From positions 1,929,001 to 1,993,000 of the forward strand of contig NZ_CP043476.1 of NCBI RefSeq assembly GCF_009769165.1: a DNA stretch of 64,000 bases, in the 5' to 3' direction. This document shows, one piece after another, positions 54,497 to 63,963 of the stretch (positions are counted from its first letter, which is position 1; each line of letters begins with the position of its first letter). Source of the DNA: Xanthomonas hyacinthi. GTDB taxonomy: Bacteria; Pseudomonadota; Gammaproteobacteria; Xanthomonadales; Xanthomonadaceae. The position numbers were made by a program, and so were the translations under genes. The notes below the pieces were generated by a model, which had not been told where the DNA came from, made no database searches, and saw nothing but the letters and a program-made list of their open reading frames with translations.

Positions 54497-55906
54497 ATGC
54501 TCGATCCCGCTGCCGCTTGTTCCGATCCCGTTGCGCTGGTGGCCGCGCGCATCGACCGCCTGCCGGCGACGGCCACGCTGTGGCGCCTGGTCGCGCTGCT
54601 GGCGCTGGGCGGCTTCTTCGAGCTGTACGACCTGTTCCAGACCGCCTACATCAGCCCGGGCCTTCTTCACGACGGCATCTTCACCACCGGCGCGGCGGGC
54701 GTGTTCGGCATCGCCGACCAGGCCGCGTTCGCCTCGGCCACGTTCCTGGGCCTGTTTCTCGGCGCCAGCCTGCTCAGTCCGTTCGCCGACCGCTTCGGAC
54801 GCCGCCCGGTATTCGCCTTCGCCCTGCTCTGGTACACCGCCGCGACCGTGGCGATGGGCCTGCAGAGCACGGCGCTGGGGGTGATCGCGCTGCGCTTCGT
54901 GGTCGGCATCGGCCTGGGCATCGAGCTGGTCACCATCGACACCTATCTGTCCGAGCTGATGCCCAAGCACATGCGCGGGGCAGCCTTCGCGTTCGCGTTC
55001 TTCGTGCAGTTCCTGGCGGTGCCGGCGGTGGCGGCGAGCGCGTGGGCGCTGGTGCCGCATGCGCCGTTCGGAGTCAGCGGCTGGCGCTGGGTGGTGCTGC
55101 TCAGCGGCACGTTCGCAGTGGCGATCTGGTGGCTGCGCCGGCGCCTGCCGGAATCGGCGCGCTGGCTGGCGGCGCAGGGCCGGCATGCCGAGGCCGATGC
55201 CGTGCTGCGCGATCTGGAAGCACGCTGCGCGGCCGACCTGGGCCGCGCGCTGGACACGCCGCAGATCGAATCGCAGGTCGTCGCCTCCGCTGCGACGCAG
55301 GGGCGTTTCGCCGCGCTGTGGAAGCCGCCCTATCGGCGCCGCGTGGCGATGCTGGTGGCGTTCCACGTGTTCCAGGCGATCGGCTTCTTCGGCTTCGGCA
55401 ACTGGCTGCCGGCGCTGTTGTCGGCGCAAGGCGCGGACAGCGTGCATGGGCTGGGCTATGCGTTCGCGATCTCGCTGGCCTATCCGCTGGCGCCGCTGCT
55501 GTTGCTGCGCGGCGCCCAGCGCTGGGAAAACAAGTGGCAGGTGGTGTGGTCGGCGCTCGGCGCGGTGCTGTTCGGCACGCTGTTCGCCTGGCAGACCCAG
55601 CCGCTGGCCATCATCGCCTGCGGCGCGGCGATCACCTTCTGCAATGCCTGGATGAGCTTCGCCTACCACGGCTACCAGGCCGAGCTGTTCCCGACCGCGC
55701 TGCGCGCCCGCGCGGTGGGCTTCTGCTATTCCTTCAGCCGCCTGTCCACCGCCGGCAGCAGCCTGCTGATCGGCCTGCTGCTGGAGCGTGCCGGCAACCG
55801 CGGCGTGCTGGCCTTCATCGTCGCCAGCCTGCTGGCGGTGGCCGGGATCATCGGCGTGTTCGGCCCGCGCACCCGCAACCGCACGCTGGAGCAGATCGCA
55901 GGCTAG
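54497..55906 (+). CDS. MFS transporter (sugar/metabolite:proton symporter type)
   Basis: 469 residues from the ATG at 54497 (MLDPAAACSDPVALVAARID) with twelve hydrophobic segments. The loop 2-3 DRFGRRPVF and helix 4-5 GIGLGIELVTIDTYLSELMP are those of the sugar porter/metabolite:H+ symporter groups. FELYDLFQTAYISPGL after helix 1 is similar to aromatic acid and niacin-type permeases. Substrate unknown. Confidence 0.88.
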   Translation: MLDPAAACSDPVALVAARIDRLPATATLWRLVALLALGGFFELYDLFQTAYISPGLLHDGIFTTGAAGVFGIADQAAFASATFLGLFLGASLLSPFADRFGRRPVFAFALLWYTAATVAMGLQSTALGVIALRFVVGIGLGIELVTIDTYLSELMPKHMRGAAFAFAFFVQFLAVPAVAASAWALVPHAPFGVSGWRWVVLLSGTFAVAIWWLRRRLPESARWLAAQGRHAEADAVLRDLEARCAADLGRALDTPQIESQVVASAATQGRFAALWKPPYRRRVAMLVAFHVFQAIGFFGFGNWLPALLSAQGADSVHGLGYAFAISLAYPLAPLLLLRGAQRWENKWQVVWSALGAVLFGTLFAWQTQPLAIIACGAAITFCNAWMSFAYHGYQAELFPTALRARAVGFCYSFSRLSTAGSSLLIGLLLERAGNRGVLAFIVASLLAVAGIIGVFGPRTRNRTLEQIAG

Positions 55907-55998
55907 GGCGTGGTGTGCCCGGCTTCGTCATCTGCCCGCGACAGCATCGCGGCGCCGACCGGTGCATGCTGTGCGCTCCCACGCCACCCCACCTGGCC

Positions 55999-56814
55999 AT
56001 GACCTCCACTCTCCCCGTTCCCGCCATGGATGCCGCCGACCACCGCGACCTGGCCCAGGCGCATGCGCTGCTCGAGCATCCGGGCCTGGCGGCGAAGATC
56101 GCCAATACCGTCGGCGCGCCGATCGAGGACCTGCTCAGCAAGCGCCTGCCGAAGGCGCTGTCCTCGCGCATCGACGCGATCAGCCAGCGCGCGCTGCGCA
56201 TCGCCTTGCGCTCGGCGCTGCTGACCATGCGCAGGCAGGCGCCGGGCACGGCACGGCCGCGCCTGCATGGCGTGGCGGTGGCCGCGACCGGCGCGGCCGG
56301 CGGTTTCTTCGGCCTGCCCGGCTTGCTGGTGGAGCTGCCGCTGACCACCACGCTGATGCTGCGTTCGATCGCCGATATCGCCCGCGCCGAGGGCGAGCGG
56401 CTGGACGATCCGGCCACTACCCTGGCCTGCCTGGAAGTGCTGGCGCACGGCGGGCGCAGCGCGCGCGACGACGGCAGCGAGTCGGGCTATTTCGCGGTGC
56501 GCACGGCGATGGCGCAGCAGCTCAGCGCCGCCGCGCAATACATCGCCGCGCACGGCATCGGCAGCAAGGGCGCGCCGGCGCTGGTGTCGCTGATGTCGCG
56601 GATCGCGGCGAAGTTCTCGATCACGGTCAGCGAAAAACTGGCGGCGCAGGCGGTGCCGCTGGTCGGCGCGGCCAGCGGCGCGCTGCTCAATACGGTGTTC
56701 ATCGCGCACTTCCAGGCGATGGCGCGTGGCCATTTCATCGTGCGCCGGTTGGAGCGGCGCTACGGCGAGGCCGCGGTGCGGCAGGCCTACGAGGCGTTGC
56801 CGGCGTCGGCGTAA
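55999..56814 (+). CDS. EcsC-family protein
   Basis: 271 residues. EcsC features include LPKALSSRIDAISQRALRIA, a Gly-rich GVAVAATGAAGGFFGLPGLL, LLVELPLTTTLMLRSIADIA and the C-terminal AMARGHFIVRRLERRYGEAA. EcsC proteins are of unclear function, linked to ABC transporter regulation in Bacillus. The ATG at 55999 has no strong ribosome site and an in-frame upstream start is possible. Confidence 0.8.
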   Translation: MTSTLPVPAMDAADHRDLAQAHALLEHPGLAAKIANTVGAPIEDLLSKRLPKALSSRIDAISQRALRIALRSALLTMRRQAPGTARPRLHGVAVAATGAAGGFFGLPGLLVELPLTTTLMLRSIADIARAEGERLDDPATTLACLEVLAHGGRSARDDGSESGYFAVRTAMAQQLSAAAQYIAAHGIGSKGAPALVSLMSRIAAKFSITVSEKLAAQAVPLVGAASGALLNTVFIAHFQAMARGHFIVRRLERRYGEAAVRQAYEALPASA

Positions 56815-57075
56815 GCCAGCGCAGCCGCATCGCTTCCCGCCGCTGCTGTTCAACACCGGCACGCGGGCGGCCGAACGGAGCACTGTCGCCTCCCCCCTTC
56901 GCGCCTGGTCGATCTGCGCCGCAAAGCGGATCTGCATGTAGGGGACGGCATGGGCCATGCGTTCGTCATCGCCCCAGACTGGCCGCCGCTGCCCCGCAGT
57001 GGCACAGTGGCAGCTGGCGCCGCAGCGTGCCAGCGCGGCGCCGCCGCCGCTTTCGTTTCCACGCAGGTTCCCGCC

Positions 57076-57933
57076 ATGAAAACCCGTTCCAGATCCGAGA
57101 CCGACGACGACCAGCCGCGCCTGGCGGTGCTGATCGACGCCGACAACGCGCAACCCTCGGTGATCGAAGGCTTGCTGGCCGAGGTGGCCAAGTACGGCGT
57201 GGCCAGCGTCAAGCGCATCTACGGCGACTTCACCAGCACGCGCATGACCCAGTGGAAGCAGGCGCTGCTGAAGCATTCGATCAGTCCGGTGCAGCAGTTC
57301 GCCTACACCAGCGGCAAGAACGCCACCGACAGCTCGCTGATCATCGACGCGATGGACCTGCTGTACACCGGCCGCTTCGACGGCTTCTGCCTGGTCTCCA
57401 GCGACAGCGACTTCACCCGCCTGGCGCAGCGCCTGCGCGAGGAGGGGCCGACCGTGTACGGCTTCGGCGAGCGCAAGACCCCGGACGCGTTCGTGCAGGC
57501 CTGCGACAAGTTCATCTACACCGAAGTGCTGCGCAGCGAGGCCGCCGGCAGCGAACCGTCCACGCCGTCCACGCCCGCCGCCAAGCCTGCGCGCAAGGCA
57601 AGCAAGGCGCCACCGGCCGCGCAGGCGGCCAAGCCCGAGGCGGCTGCGGCCGCGGCAACGCCTGCCGCGCCCGCCGAGGCCAAGGCGCAACCGCTGTCGG
57701 CGCCGCTGAAACTGCTGCGCCAGGCGATCGAGGAAGCCTCCGACGACCAGGGCTGGGCCGGGCTCGGCAGCGTCGGCAGCTACCTCAACAAGGTGCGCCC
57801 GGATTTCGATCCGCGCCTGTACGGGCACAAGAAGCTCAGCGACCTGCTGCGCCGGCTGTCGGCGCAATTCGAACTCGAGGAACGCGGCAACGAAGGCGGT
57901 GGCAAGCGCATCTTCGTGCGCACCCGCAGTTGA
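57076..57933 (+). CDS. NYN-domain/OST-HTH (LOTUS) RNA-processing protein
   Basis: 285 residues. NYN nuclease-like fold: LAVLIDADNAQPSVIEG (near 16, first Asp), RIYGDFTS, TDSSLIIDAMDLLYTG, VSSDSDFTRLAQRLRE and YGFGERKTPDAFVQACDKFI. A Pro/Ala/Lys linker leads to an OST-HTH domain with LGSVGSYLNKVRPDFDPRLY and KLSDLLRRL. All NYN acidic residues are present, so RNase activity is plausible; bacterial homologues (LabA/DUF88) have unclear substrates. Confidence 0.88.
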   Translation: MKTRSRSETDDDQPRLAVLIDADNAQPSVIEGLLAEVAKYGVASVKRIYGDFTSTRMTQWKQALLKHSISPVQQFAYTSGKNATDSSLIIDAMDLLYTGRFDGFCLVSSDSDFTRLAQRLREEGPTVYGFGERKTPDAFVQACDKFIYTEVLRSEAAGSEPSTPSTPAAKPARKASKAPPAAQAAKPEAAAAAATPAAPAEAKAQPLSAPLKLLRQAIEEASDDQGWAGLGSVGSYLNKVRPDFDPRLYGHKKLSDLLRRLSAQFELEERGNEGGGKRIFVRTRS

Positions 57934-57998
57934 GCGTCTGACCGTCACGCATCCGCGTGGCCGCGGCGCGCTGCAGCCACAACCCACCTGCAAGAGCG

Positions 57999-58601
57999 AT
58001 GAACGCCAGACCTTACGCCCCTTCCTGCGAGCGCAATCGCGAGCCGATCCTGCAGGTGCTGCGGCGGCATTTCGCCGCGCGCCGGCATGTGCTGGAGATC
58101 GGCAGCGGTACCGGCCAGCATGCGGTGCATTTCGCCGCCGCGCTGCCGCCGCTGATCTGGCAATGCAGCGAGCGCGCCGAGCACCTGCCCGGCATCGTGC
58201 AATGGCTGGACGCGGCGGCATTGCCGAACACGCCGCCGGCCCTGGCGCTGGACGTGCAGGCGGGGCCGTGGCCGCGCGCCGGCTACGATGCGGTGTTCAC
58301 CGCCAACACCCTGCACATCATGGGCTGGTCCGCGGTGCAGGCGTTCTTCGCCGGTGTCGGCCGGTTGCTGGCCGACCGCGACGGCGGCACCTTGGCGGTG
58401 TACGGGCCGTTCAATTACGGTGGTGCGTTCAGCAGCGACAGCAACCGGGAGTTCGATGCCTGGCTGAAGGTGCGCGATGCCGCGAGCGGTATCCGCGACT
58501 TCGAGGCGATCGACGCGCTGGCGCAGGCGCAAGGACTGCTGCTGCAGGAGGATGTGGCGATGCCGGCGAACAATCGCTGCCTGGTCTGGCGCCGCGGCTG
58601 A
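57999..58601 (+). CDS. DUF938 family SAM-dependent methyltransferase-like protein
   Basis: 200 residues. SAM motif I is VLEIGSGTGQHAVHFA, followed by the DUF938 motifs YDAVFTANTLHIMGW, LAVYGPFNYGGAFSSDSNRE, the RDFEAIDALA segment and MPANNRCLVW. Substrate unknown. Confidence 0.9.
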   Translation: MNARPYAPSCERNREPILQVLRRHFAARRHVLEIGSGTGQHAVHFAAALPPLIWQCSERAEHLPGIVQWLDAAALPNTPPALALDVQAGPWPRAGYDAVFTANTLHIMGWSAVQAFFAGVGRLLADRDGGTLAVYGPFNYGGAFSSDSNREFDAWLKVRDAASGIRDFEAIDALAQAQGLLLQEDVAMPANNRCLVWRRG

Positions 58602-58779
58602 GCGCATGCCGCGTTGTGCGTAGGTGCCGCGGCGCCGCTCACGGGGCCGCAGCCGTTGCGACGGCGTGACGGGAGCCGCTGTGCCGCCTCATCGTGCGCA
58701 TTAACCGAACGCTTGCCACTGTGCCGCCACCACGGGCCGCTGCGCAGGGCCGGTGATCCTTTCACTGCGGAGCCTTCCC

Positions 58780-59349
58780 ATGAGCAACAGCAACGAAGCA
58801 CGCGATCTCAATCGCGATCCCATCTCCGGCACGCCGGGTTCGCATCCGCTTGGCGTCGGCATCGGCGGCACCGCGGGTGGCGTTGCTGCCGGCGCATTGG
58901 CAGGCACCGTGTTCGGTCCGCTCGGCACGCTGATCGGCGCGGCGGTCGGCGTGGTCGCCGGTGCCGCGGCGGGCAAGGGCGTGGCCGAACGCATCGACCC
59001 CACCGGCGAAGCCGAATACTGGCGCGAGGAATACCGCAATCGCGACTACGTGAAATCCGACTACGACTACGCGGCCGCCTACGGCCTCGGTCTGCAGGCG
59101 CGCGAGCAGTATCCGACCCGCAGCTGGGACGAGACCGAGACCGACATGACTGCCGGCCGTATTTTTTCTGTGGGAGGGACTTCAGTCCCGACGCCTTCGA
59201 TCCTTCAGATTCCTGTTTCGTTCGTCGCGACTGATGGCCCAAGGCCACCCAGAGTCGCTCCCACAGGGGGCGAGGCCTGGGCAGGGTGTGCTGGACGCTG
59301 TCAAAGTCAGCGCATCGATCTTCGCCAGCACAGCGCAGGTCGCGGTTGA
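58780..59349 (+). CDS. Glycine-zipper protein with REP-derived C-terminus
   Basis: 189 residues. MSNSNEARDLNRDPISGTPG, then a Gly/Ala-rich glycine-zipper (about 27-66, VGIGGTAGGVAAGALAGTVF and following), then EYWREEYRNRDYVKSDYDY. From about residue 130 the translation is out of character (SVGGTSVPTPSILQIPVSFV) because the DNA is REP sequence from 59169 on. The native C-terminus seems lost. Function unknown; similar Xanthomonas proteins are envelope-associated. Confidence 0.7.
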   Translation: MSNSNEARDLNRDPISGTPGSHPLGVGIGGTAGGVAAGALAGTVFGPLGTLIGAAVGVVAGAAAGKGVAERIDPTGEAEYWREEYRNRDYVKSDYDYAAAYGLGLQAREQYPTRSWDETETDMTAGRIFSVGGTSVPTPSILQIPVSFVATDGPRPPRVAPTGGEAWAGCAGRCQSQRIDLRQHSAGRG

Positions 59350-59412
59350 AACCGTTCCTACGATTGCGTGCTGGCCGACCGGGTGCACTGCAGGAGCGGC
59401 TTCAGCCGCGAC
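59169..59412. repeat. Group of REP palindromes at the end of the glycine-zipper gene
   Basis: Copies at 59169-59192 (GTGGGAGGGACTTCAGTCCC form), an inverted partner at 59224-59266 (TCGCGACTGATGGCCC to GTCGCTCCCAC), an inverted copy near 59339-59363 and one at 59389-59412 (GCAGGAGCGGCTTCAGCCGC). Confidence 0.8.
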
Positions 59413-59445
59413 CGCCGTTGCTGCATCGCGCAGCGACTCCGTAGC

Positions 59446-62400
59446 TCAAGCCGCCTGCACGATATGCAGCGCCTTCGGGTTGCGCCAGGTCGCCAGCAGC
59501 CGCGCTTCGCGCTGCTTGGCCTCGTGCAGGTGCGCTGCCTTGACGTGGCCGTAGCCGCGGATGTGTTCCGGCACGCTGGCGATCTCCACCGCCAGCGCCA
59601 GGTTGTCGGCGCCCAGGCGTTCCAGCAGCTCGTCCACGCTGCGTTCGTAGTCGGCGATCAGCTGCCGCTCGCCGCGGCGTTCGGCGCTGTAGCCGAAGAG
59701 GTCGAACGCACCGCCGCGCAGCACGCGCAGCTTGGCCAGCCACTTGAACGCGGTGAACATCCACGGCCCGTATTCGCGCTTGAGCGCGCGGCCCTGCGCG
59801 TCCTTCCTGGCCAGCAGCGGCGGCGCCAGGTGGAAGCGCAGCGAATAGGCGCCGTCGAACTGCTGCTGCAGCTGGCGCTGGAAATCGCCGCTGGTGTACA
59901 GCCGCGCCACTTCGTATTCGTCCTTGTAGGCCATCAGCTTGAACGCGTAGCGTGCCACCGCCTCGGTCAGCGCGGTCGAATCGGCGGCGACGCGCTGCTC
60001 GGCCTCGCGCACGCGCTCCACCAGCGTGGCGTAGCGCGCGGCGTAGGCGCCGTCCTGGTAATCGACCAGGAACGCACGGCGGCGCGCGACCAGTTCGTGC
60101 AGCGAGCACGACAGGCGCGTGTCGTCCAGCGGCGCATGGCCGCTGTCGGCGGCATCGCCGGCGGCGGGCAGGTCGCGCGCCTGGCGCGCGTTGTGCGGAT
60201 TGCGCGGTGCGGCGCTGGCGGCGCCCTCGTGGCCTTCCCACTCGCCGGGCGGCAGCTGCTGCAGCCGTTGCGCGGCGGCTTCGGCCGCGGCCGCGACGCT
60301 GCCCGGCGTGCCCGCCGCCTGCTGCACCGCGGCCAGGTCCAGCGCCGCCAGGCGGCCCCAGGCGAAGGCCTGCTGGTTCATCGCCACCGCCGCGCCGTTG
60401 AGTTCGATCGCGCGCATCAGTGCGTCGTGCGACAGCGGCACCAGCCCCTGCTGCCAGGCGTAGCCGAGCATGAACAGGTTGCTGGCGATGGCGTCGCCGA
60501 GCAGCGCGGTGGCCAGTTGCGTGGCGTCGAGCAGCAGCGGCTCGCGTCCGCCCAAGGCCAGGCGCACGCCGGCGACGATGGCGGCGGCGGGGAACTGCAT
60601 GTCCGGATGCGTGGTGAAGGTGCCGGGCATCGCTTCGTAGGTGTTGAGCACCACCTGCGAGCGGTCGCCGCGTACCTTGGACAGCGCCCAGTAGTCGTTG
60701 ACCACGACCATGTCGCAGCCCAGCACCAGGTCGGCCTCGCCGGCGGCGATGCGCACCGCGTGCAGGTCCTCGGGCTGGCGCGCCAGGCGGATATGGGTGG
60801 TGACCGCGCCGCCCTTCTGCGCCAGCCCGGTCTGGTCGAGCACGCTGGCGCCCTTGCCTTCCAGATGCCCGGCCATGCCCAGCAGCGCGCCGATGGTGAC
60901 CACGCCGGTGCCGCCGACGCCGGTGATCAGGATGTTCCAGGGCTGCGCCAGATCGCTGCGGAACACCGGCGCCGGCAGGTCCTGCAGCAGCGCGGCCGCG
61001 TCGGCCTTGCGGCCCTTGCGCAGCTGTCCGCCGTGCACGGTGACGAAGCTGGGGCAGAAGCCGGAGACGCAGGAGTAGTCCTTGTTGCAGCCGGACTGGT
61101 CGATCTGGCGCTTGCGCCCGAACTCGGTCTCCTTCGGCAGCACCGACACGCAGAAGCTCTTTTCGCCGCAATCGCCGCAGCCCTCGCAGACCAGCGAATT
61201 GACCAGCACGCGCTTGGCCGGATCGGGCAGCTTGCCGCGCTTGCGCCGGCGCCGCTTCTCGGTGGCGCAGGTCTGGTCGTAGATCAGGATGCTGGTGCCC
61301 TTGACCTCGCGCAGGCGCTTTTGCACCGCGTCCAGCTCGCTGCGGTCGTGGAACTCCACCTCGCTGGGGAACTGCTCGCGGCGCCGCGTCCACTTGCCGA
61401 TGTCGTCGCTGACCAGGGCGATGCTGTGCACGCCTTCGGCGCGCATCTGCCGGGCGATGTCGGGCACGCTCAGGCTGCCGTCCACCGGCTGCCCACCGGT
61501 CATCGCCACCCCGCCGTTGTAGAGGATCTTGTAGGTGATGTTGACGCCGGCGGCGATCGATTGGCGGATCGCCAGCGAACCGCTGTGGAAGTAGGTGCCG
61601 TCGCCCAGGTTCTGGAACACGTGCGGGGTATCGGTGAACGGCGCCTGCCCGGCCCAGGTGACGCCCTCGCCGCCCATGTGGGTGAAGGTGTCGGTGGAAC
61701 GGTCCATCCACGTCACCATGTAGTGGCAGCCGATCCCGCCCAGCGCGCGCGAGCCTTCCGGCACCACGGTGGAGGTGTTGTGCGGGCAACCCGAGCAGTA
61801 GTGCGGCACGCGCGGGAAATTGGCGCGCGGCAAGGCCATTTCCGCTTCCTTGGCCTCCATCCAGCGCAGCCGCTGCTCGATCGACTCGGTGTTGATCGCA
61901 CTCGATTGCAGCAGGCGCTGGATGCGCCTGCCGATCACCGCGGCGATGGTCGCCGGGGTCAGCTCGCCGGTGGACGGCAGGATCCATTCGCCGGCCTCGT
62001 CGTACTTGCCGACGATGCTCGGGCGCGGGCCGGCGCTGGCCGGCCAGTTGTAGAACTGCTCCTTCATCTGCCGCTCGATGAAGGCCTTCTTCTCCTCCAC
62101 CACCACGATGTCGTCCAGGCCCTGCGCGAACGCGGCGATGCCGAGCGGCTCCAGCGGCCAGCTCATGCCGACCTTGTACACGCGGATGCCGATGTCGCGG
62201 CAGGCGCGCGCGTCCAGGCCCAGGTACTCCAGCGCCTGCAGCACGTCCAGGTAGCTCTTGCCGGTGGTGACGATGCCCAGCCGCGCGTGCGGCGAATCCA
62301 TCACCGTGCGGTCCACGCCGTTGGCGCGGGCGAAGGCCTGCGCGGCGCGCACCGCGTAGCGGTGCAGGCGCATCTCCTGGTCCAGCGGCGGATCCGGCCA

Positions 62401-63168
62401 GCGGATGTTGAGCCCGCCCGGCGGCAGTTCGAAATTTTCCGGCAGCACGATGCGCCGCGCGAACGGATCCAGCTCCACCGAGGCCGAGGATTCCGCCGTC
62501 TCGGCGATGGTCTTGAAGCCGATCCAGCATCCGGTGTAGCGGCTCATCGCCCAGCCGAGCAGGCCCAGGTCGAGGATGTCCTGCACCCCGGCCGGATTGA
62601 GCACCGGCATCATCGCGCTGACGAATTCCTCTTCCGAGCCGTGCGGCAGGGTCGAACTGCGGCAGGCGTGGTCGTCGGCGGCCAGCGCCAGCACGCCGCC
62701 GTGGCGCGAGGTACCGGCGGCGTTGCCGTGCTTGAACACATCGCCGCAGCGGTCCACGCCCGGGCCCTTGCCGTACCACATCGCGTACACGCCATCCACG
62801 CGCGCGCCGGGGAACAGGTTGGTCTGCTGCGTGCCCCACACCATGGTCGCGCCCAGGTCCTCGTTGAGGCCGGGCTGGAACTTCACGTTGGCCGCGTCCA
62901 GGTGCGTGCGTGCGCGCCACAGCTCCAGGTCGAAGCCGCCCAGCGGGCTGCCGCGGTAGCCGCTGACGAAGCCGCCGGTGTTCAGCCCGGCGGCGCGGTC
63001 GCGCAACTGCTGCATCAGCGGCAGGCGCACCAGCGCCTGCACGCCGGACAGGTAGATGCGGCCGTCGCTGCGGGTGTATTTGTCTTCCAGCGTATAGCCG
63101 GCGTCGACGCCGGCGGCCGCCGGCACGGCGAGGGAAGACGGCGGACGCGGATCGGCGATGCGGTTCAT
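59446..63168 (-). CDS. Fused indolepyruvate ferredoxin oxidoreductase (IorA-IorB type)
   Basis: 1240 residues from the ATG at 63166-63168 (MNRIADPRPPSS). N-terminal pyrimidine-domain GGFVSGYRGSPLGGFD; TPP-binding HYCSGCPHNTS and GEGVTWAGQAPF; a ferredoxin-like cluster CEGCGDCGEKSFCVSV and CNKDYSCVSGFCPS; the gamma domain WNILITGVGGTGVVTIGALL. It decarboxylates aryl or branched pyruvates to acyl-CoA with ferredoxin reduction. The single polypeptide of about 1,200 residues is the fused form known from Proteobacteria; substrate choice is not determined here. Confidence 0.9.
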   Translation of the reverse strand: MNRIADPRPPSSLAVPAAAGVDAGYTLEDKYTRSDGRIYLSGVQALVRLPLMQQLRDRAAGLNTGGFVSGYRGSPLGGFDLELWRARTHLDAANVKFQPGLNEDLGATMVWGTQQTNLFPGARVDGVYAMWYGKGPGVDRCGDVFKHGNAAGTSRHGGVLALAADDHACRSSTLPHGSEEEFVSAMMPVLNPAGVQDILDLGLLGWAMSRYTGCWIGFKTIAETAESSASVELDPFARRIVLPENFELPPGGLNIRWPDPPLDQEMRLHRYAVRAAQAFARANGVDRTVMDSPHARLGIVTTGKSYLDVLQALEYLGLDARACRDIGIRVYKVGMSWPLEPLGIAAFAQGLDDIVVVEEKKAFIERQMKEQFYNWPASAGPRPSIVGKYDEAGEWILPSTGELTPATIAAVIGRRIQRLLQSSAINTESIEQRLRWMEAKEAEMALPRANFPRVPHYCSGCPHNTSTVVPEGSRALGGIGCHYMVTWMDRSTDTFTHMGGEGVTWAGQAPFTDTPHVFQNLGDGTYFHSGSLAIRQSIAAGVNITYKILYNGGVAMTGGQPVDGSLSVPDIARQMRAEGVHSIALVSDDIGKWTRRREQFPSEVEFHDRSELDAVQKRLREVKGTSILIYDQTCATEKRRRRKRGKLPDPAKRVLVNSLVCEGCGDCGEKSFCVSVLPKETEFGRKRQIDQSGCNKDYSCVSGFCPSFVTVHGGQLRKGRKADAAALLQDLPAPVFRSDLAQPWNILITGVGGTGVVTIGALLGMAGHLEGKGASVLDQTGLAQKGGAVTTHIRLARQPEDLHAVRIAAGEADLVLGCDMVVVNDYWALSKVRGDRSQVVLNTYEAMPGTFTTHPDMQFPAAAIVAGVRLALGGREPLLLDATQLATALLGDAIASNLFMLGYAWQQGLVPLSHDALMRAIELNGAAVAMNQQAFAWGRLAALDLAAVQQAAGTPGSVAAAAEAAAQRLQQLPPGEWEGHEGAASAAPRNPHNARQARDLPAAGDAADSGHAPLDDTRLSCSLHELVARRRAFLVDYQDGAYAARYATLVERVREAEQRVAADSTALTEAVARYAFKLMAYKDEYEVARLYTSGDFQRQLQQQFDGAYSLRFHLAPPLLARKDAQGRALKREYGPWMFTAFKWLAKLRVLRGGAFDLFGYSAERRGERQLIADYERSVDELLERLGADNLALAVEIASVPEHIRGYGHVKAAHLHEAKQREARLLATWRNPKALHIVQAA

Positions 63169-63327
63169 GGCTTGCCCGGGATGGAAGGCTGGCGCGCGCG
63201 CGGCGCAGACCGTGCACGATCGGTGGATTGTATCAGCGGCATTTTTGTGAACCTGCCCCTCGCCCCCGGTGGCGGACGCGGTTAGGATGCAGTCGGGTGA
63301 GGGGACCACCTCCAGGGGTTGTCAGCA

Positions 63328-63963
63328 GTGAATGCACATACATATGCGCTGGCCGCGATGCTGGCCTGGGTGGGCGCGAGCGCGGCCGGGGCGCAAGCGG
63401 CCGTGCCGGCGCCGAAGGAGTTCTACTTCGACCAGGACCGCAGCACCACGCGCCCGGTGGTGGCGATCGCCGGCAGCGGCAATGCGCTGGTCGACCGCCT
63501 TGCCGCCGCGGTGCGGCGCGATCCGAACGCGGCCGAGGCACGCGCGCAGCTGGCGTCCATCGCCATGGCCGGCGGCCGCCGCGAACTGGGCGAAGAGCTG
63601 TACCAGGCGGTACTGCGCACGCTGACGGTCGGCGCGCAACGCCGCCAGATCGAATGGAACTACGGCTGGGACCTGCTGCGTGCCGGCGATCCGGGGCGCG
63701 CGCTGGCGCAGTGGAGCGGGCTGGTCAACGGCCGCCCGGCGGCACCGGACTGGGTGCCGCCGACGCTGGCGCTGGTGCTGTGGCGGCTGGACCGCAAGGA
63801 CGAGGCGGTGAAGTGGTATGCCGCCGCGGTGCGCACCTGGCCGGACCAGTGGGGCCCGGGCGCCGACTTCGCCAGGCTGCTGCCGGCCTGGCGCGAGGAC
63901 GAACGCGCCACCCTGTCCGAGGTGCAGGCGGCCTGGCAGGCCAGCCCGCCGGCCTGGCCCTGA
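63328..63963 (+). CDS. Exported TPR-containing protein
   Basis: 211 residues from the GTG at 63328, 9 bases after AGGGG. A signal peptide (VNAHTYALAAMLAWVGASAA) is followed by FYFDQDRSTTRP and then helix pairs with TPR spacing (LAAAVRRDPNAAEARAQLAS, WDLLRAGDPGRALAQWSGLV, LWRLDRKDEAVKWYAAAVRT). Function unknown. Confidence 0.72.
   Translation: MNAHTYALAAMLAWVGASAAGAQAAVPAPKEFYFDQDRSTTRPVVAIAGSGNALVDRLAAAVRRDPNAAEARAQLASIAMAGGRRELGEELYQAVLRTLTVGAQRRQIEWNYGWDLLRAGDPGRALAQWSGLVNGRPAAPDWVPPTLALVLWRLDRKDEAVKWYAAAVRTWPDQWGPGADFARLLPAWREDERATLSEVQAAWQASPPAWP

Noticed and set aside
59368..63285. Plus-strand frame of 1305 codons opposite the oxidoreductase
   Set aside because: Shadow of the fused indolepyruvate oxidoreductase on the minus strand; no domain in the plus reading.
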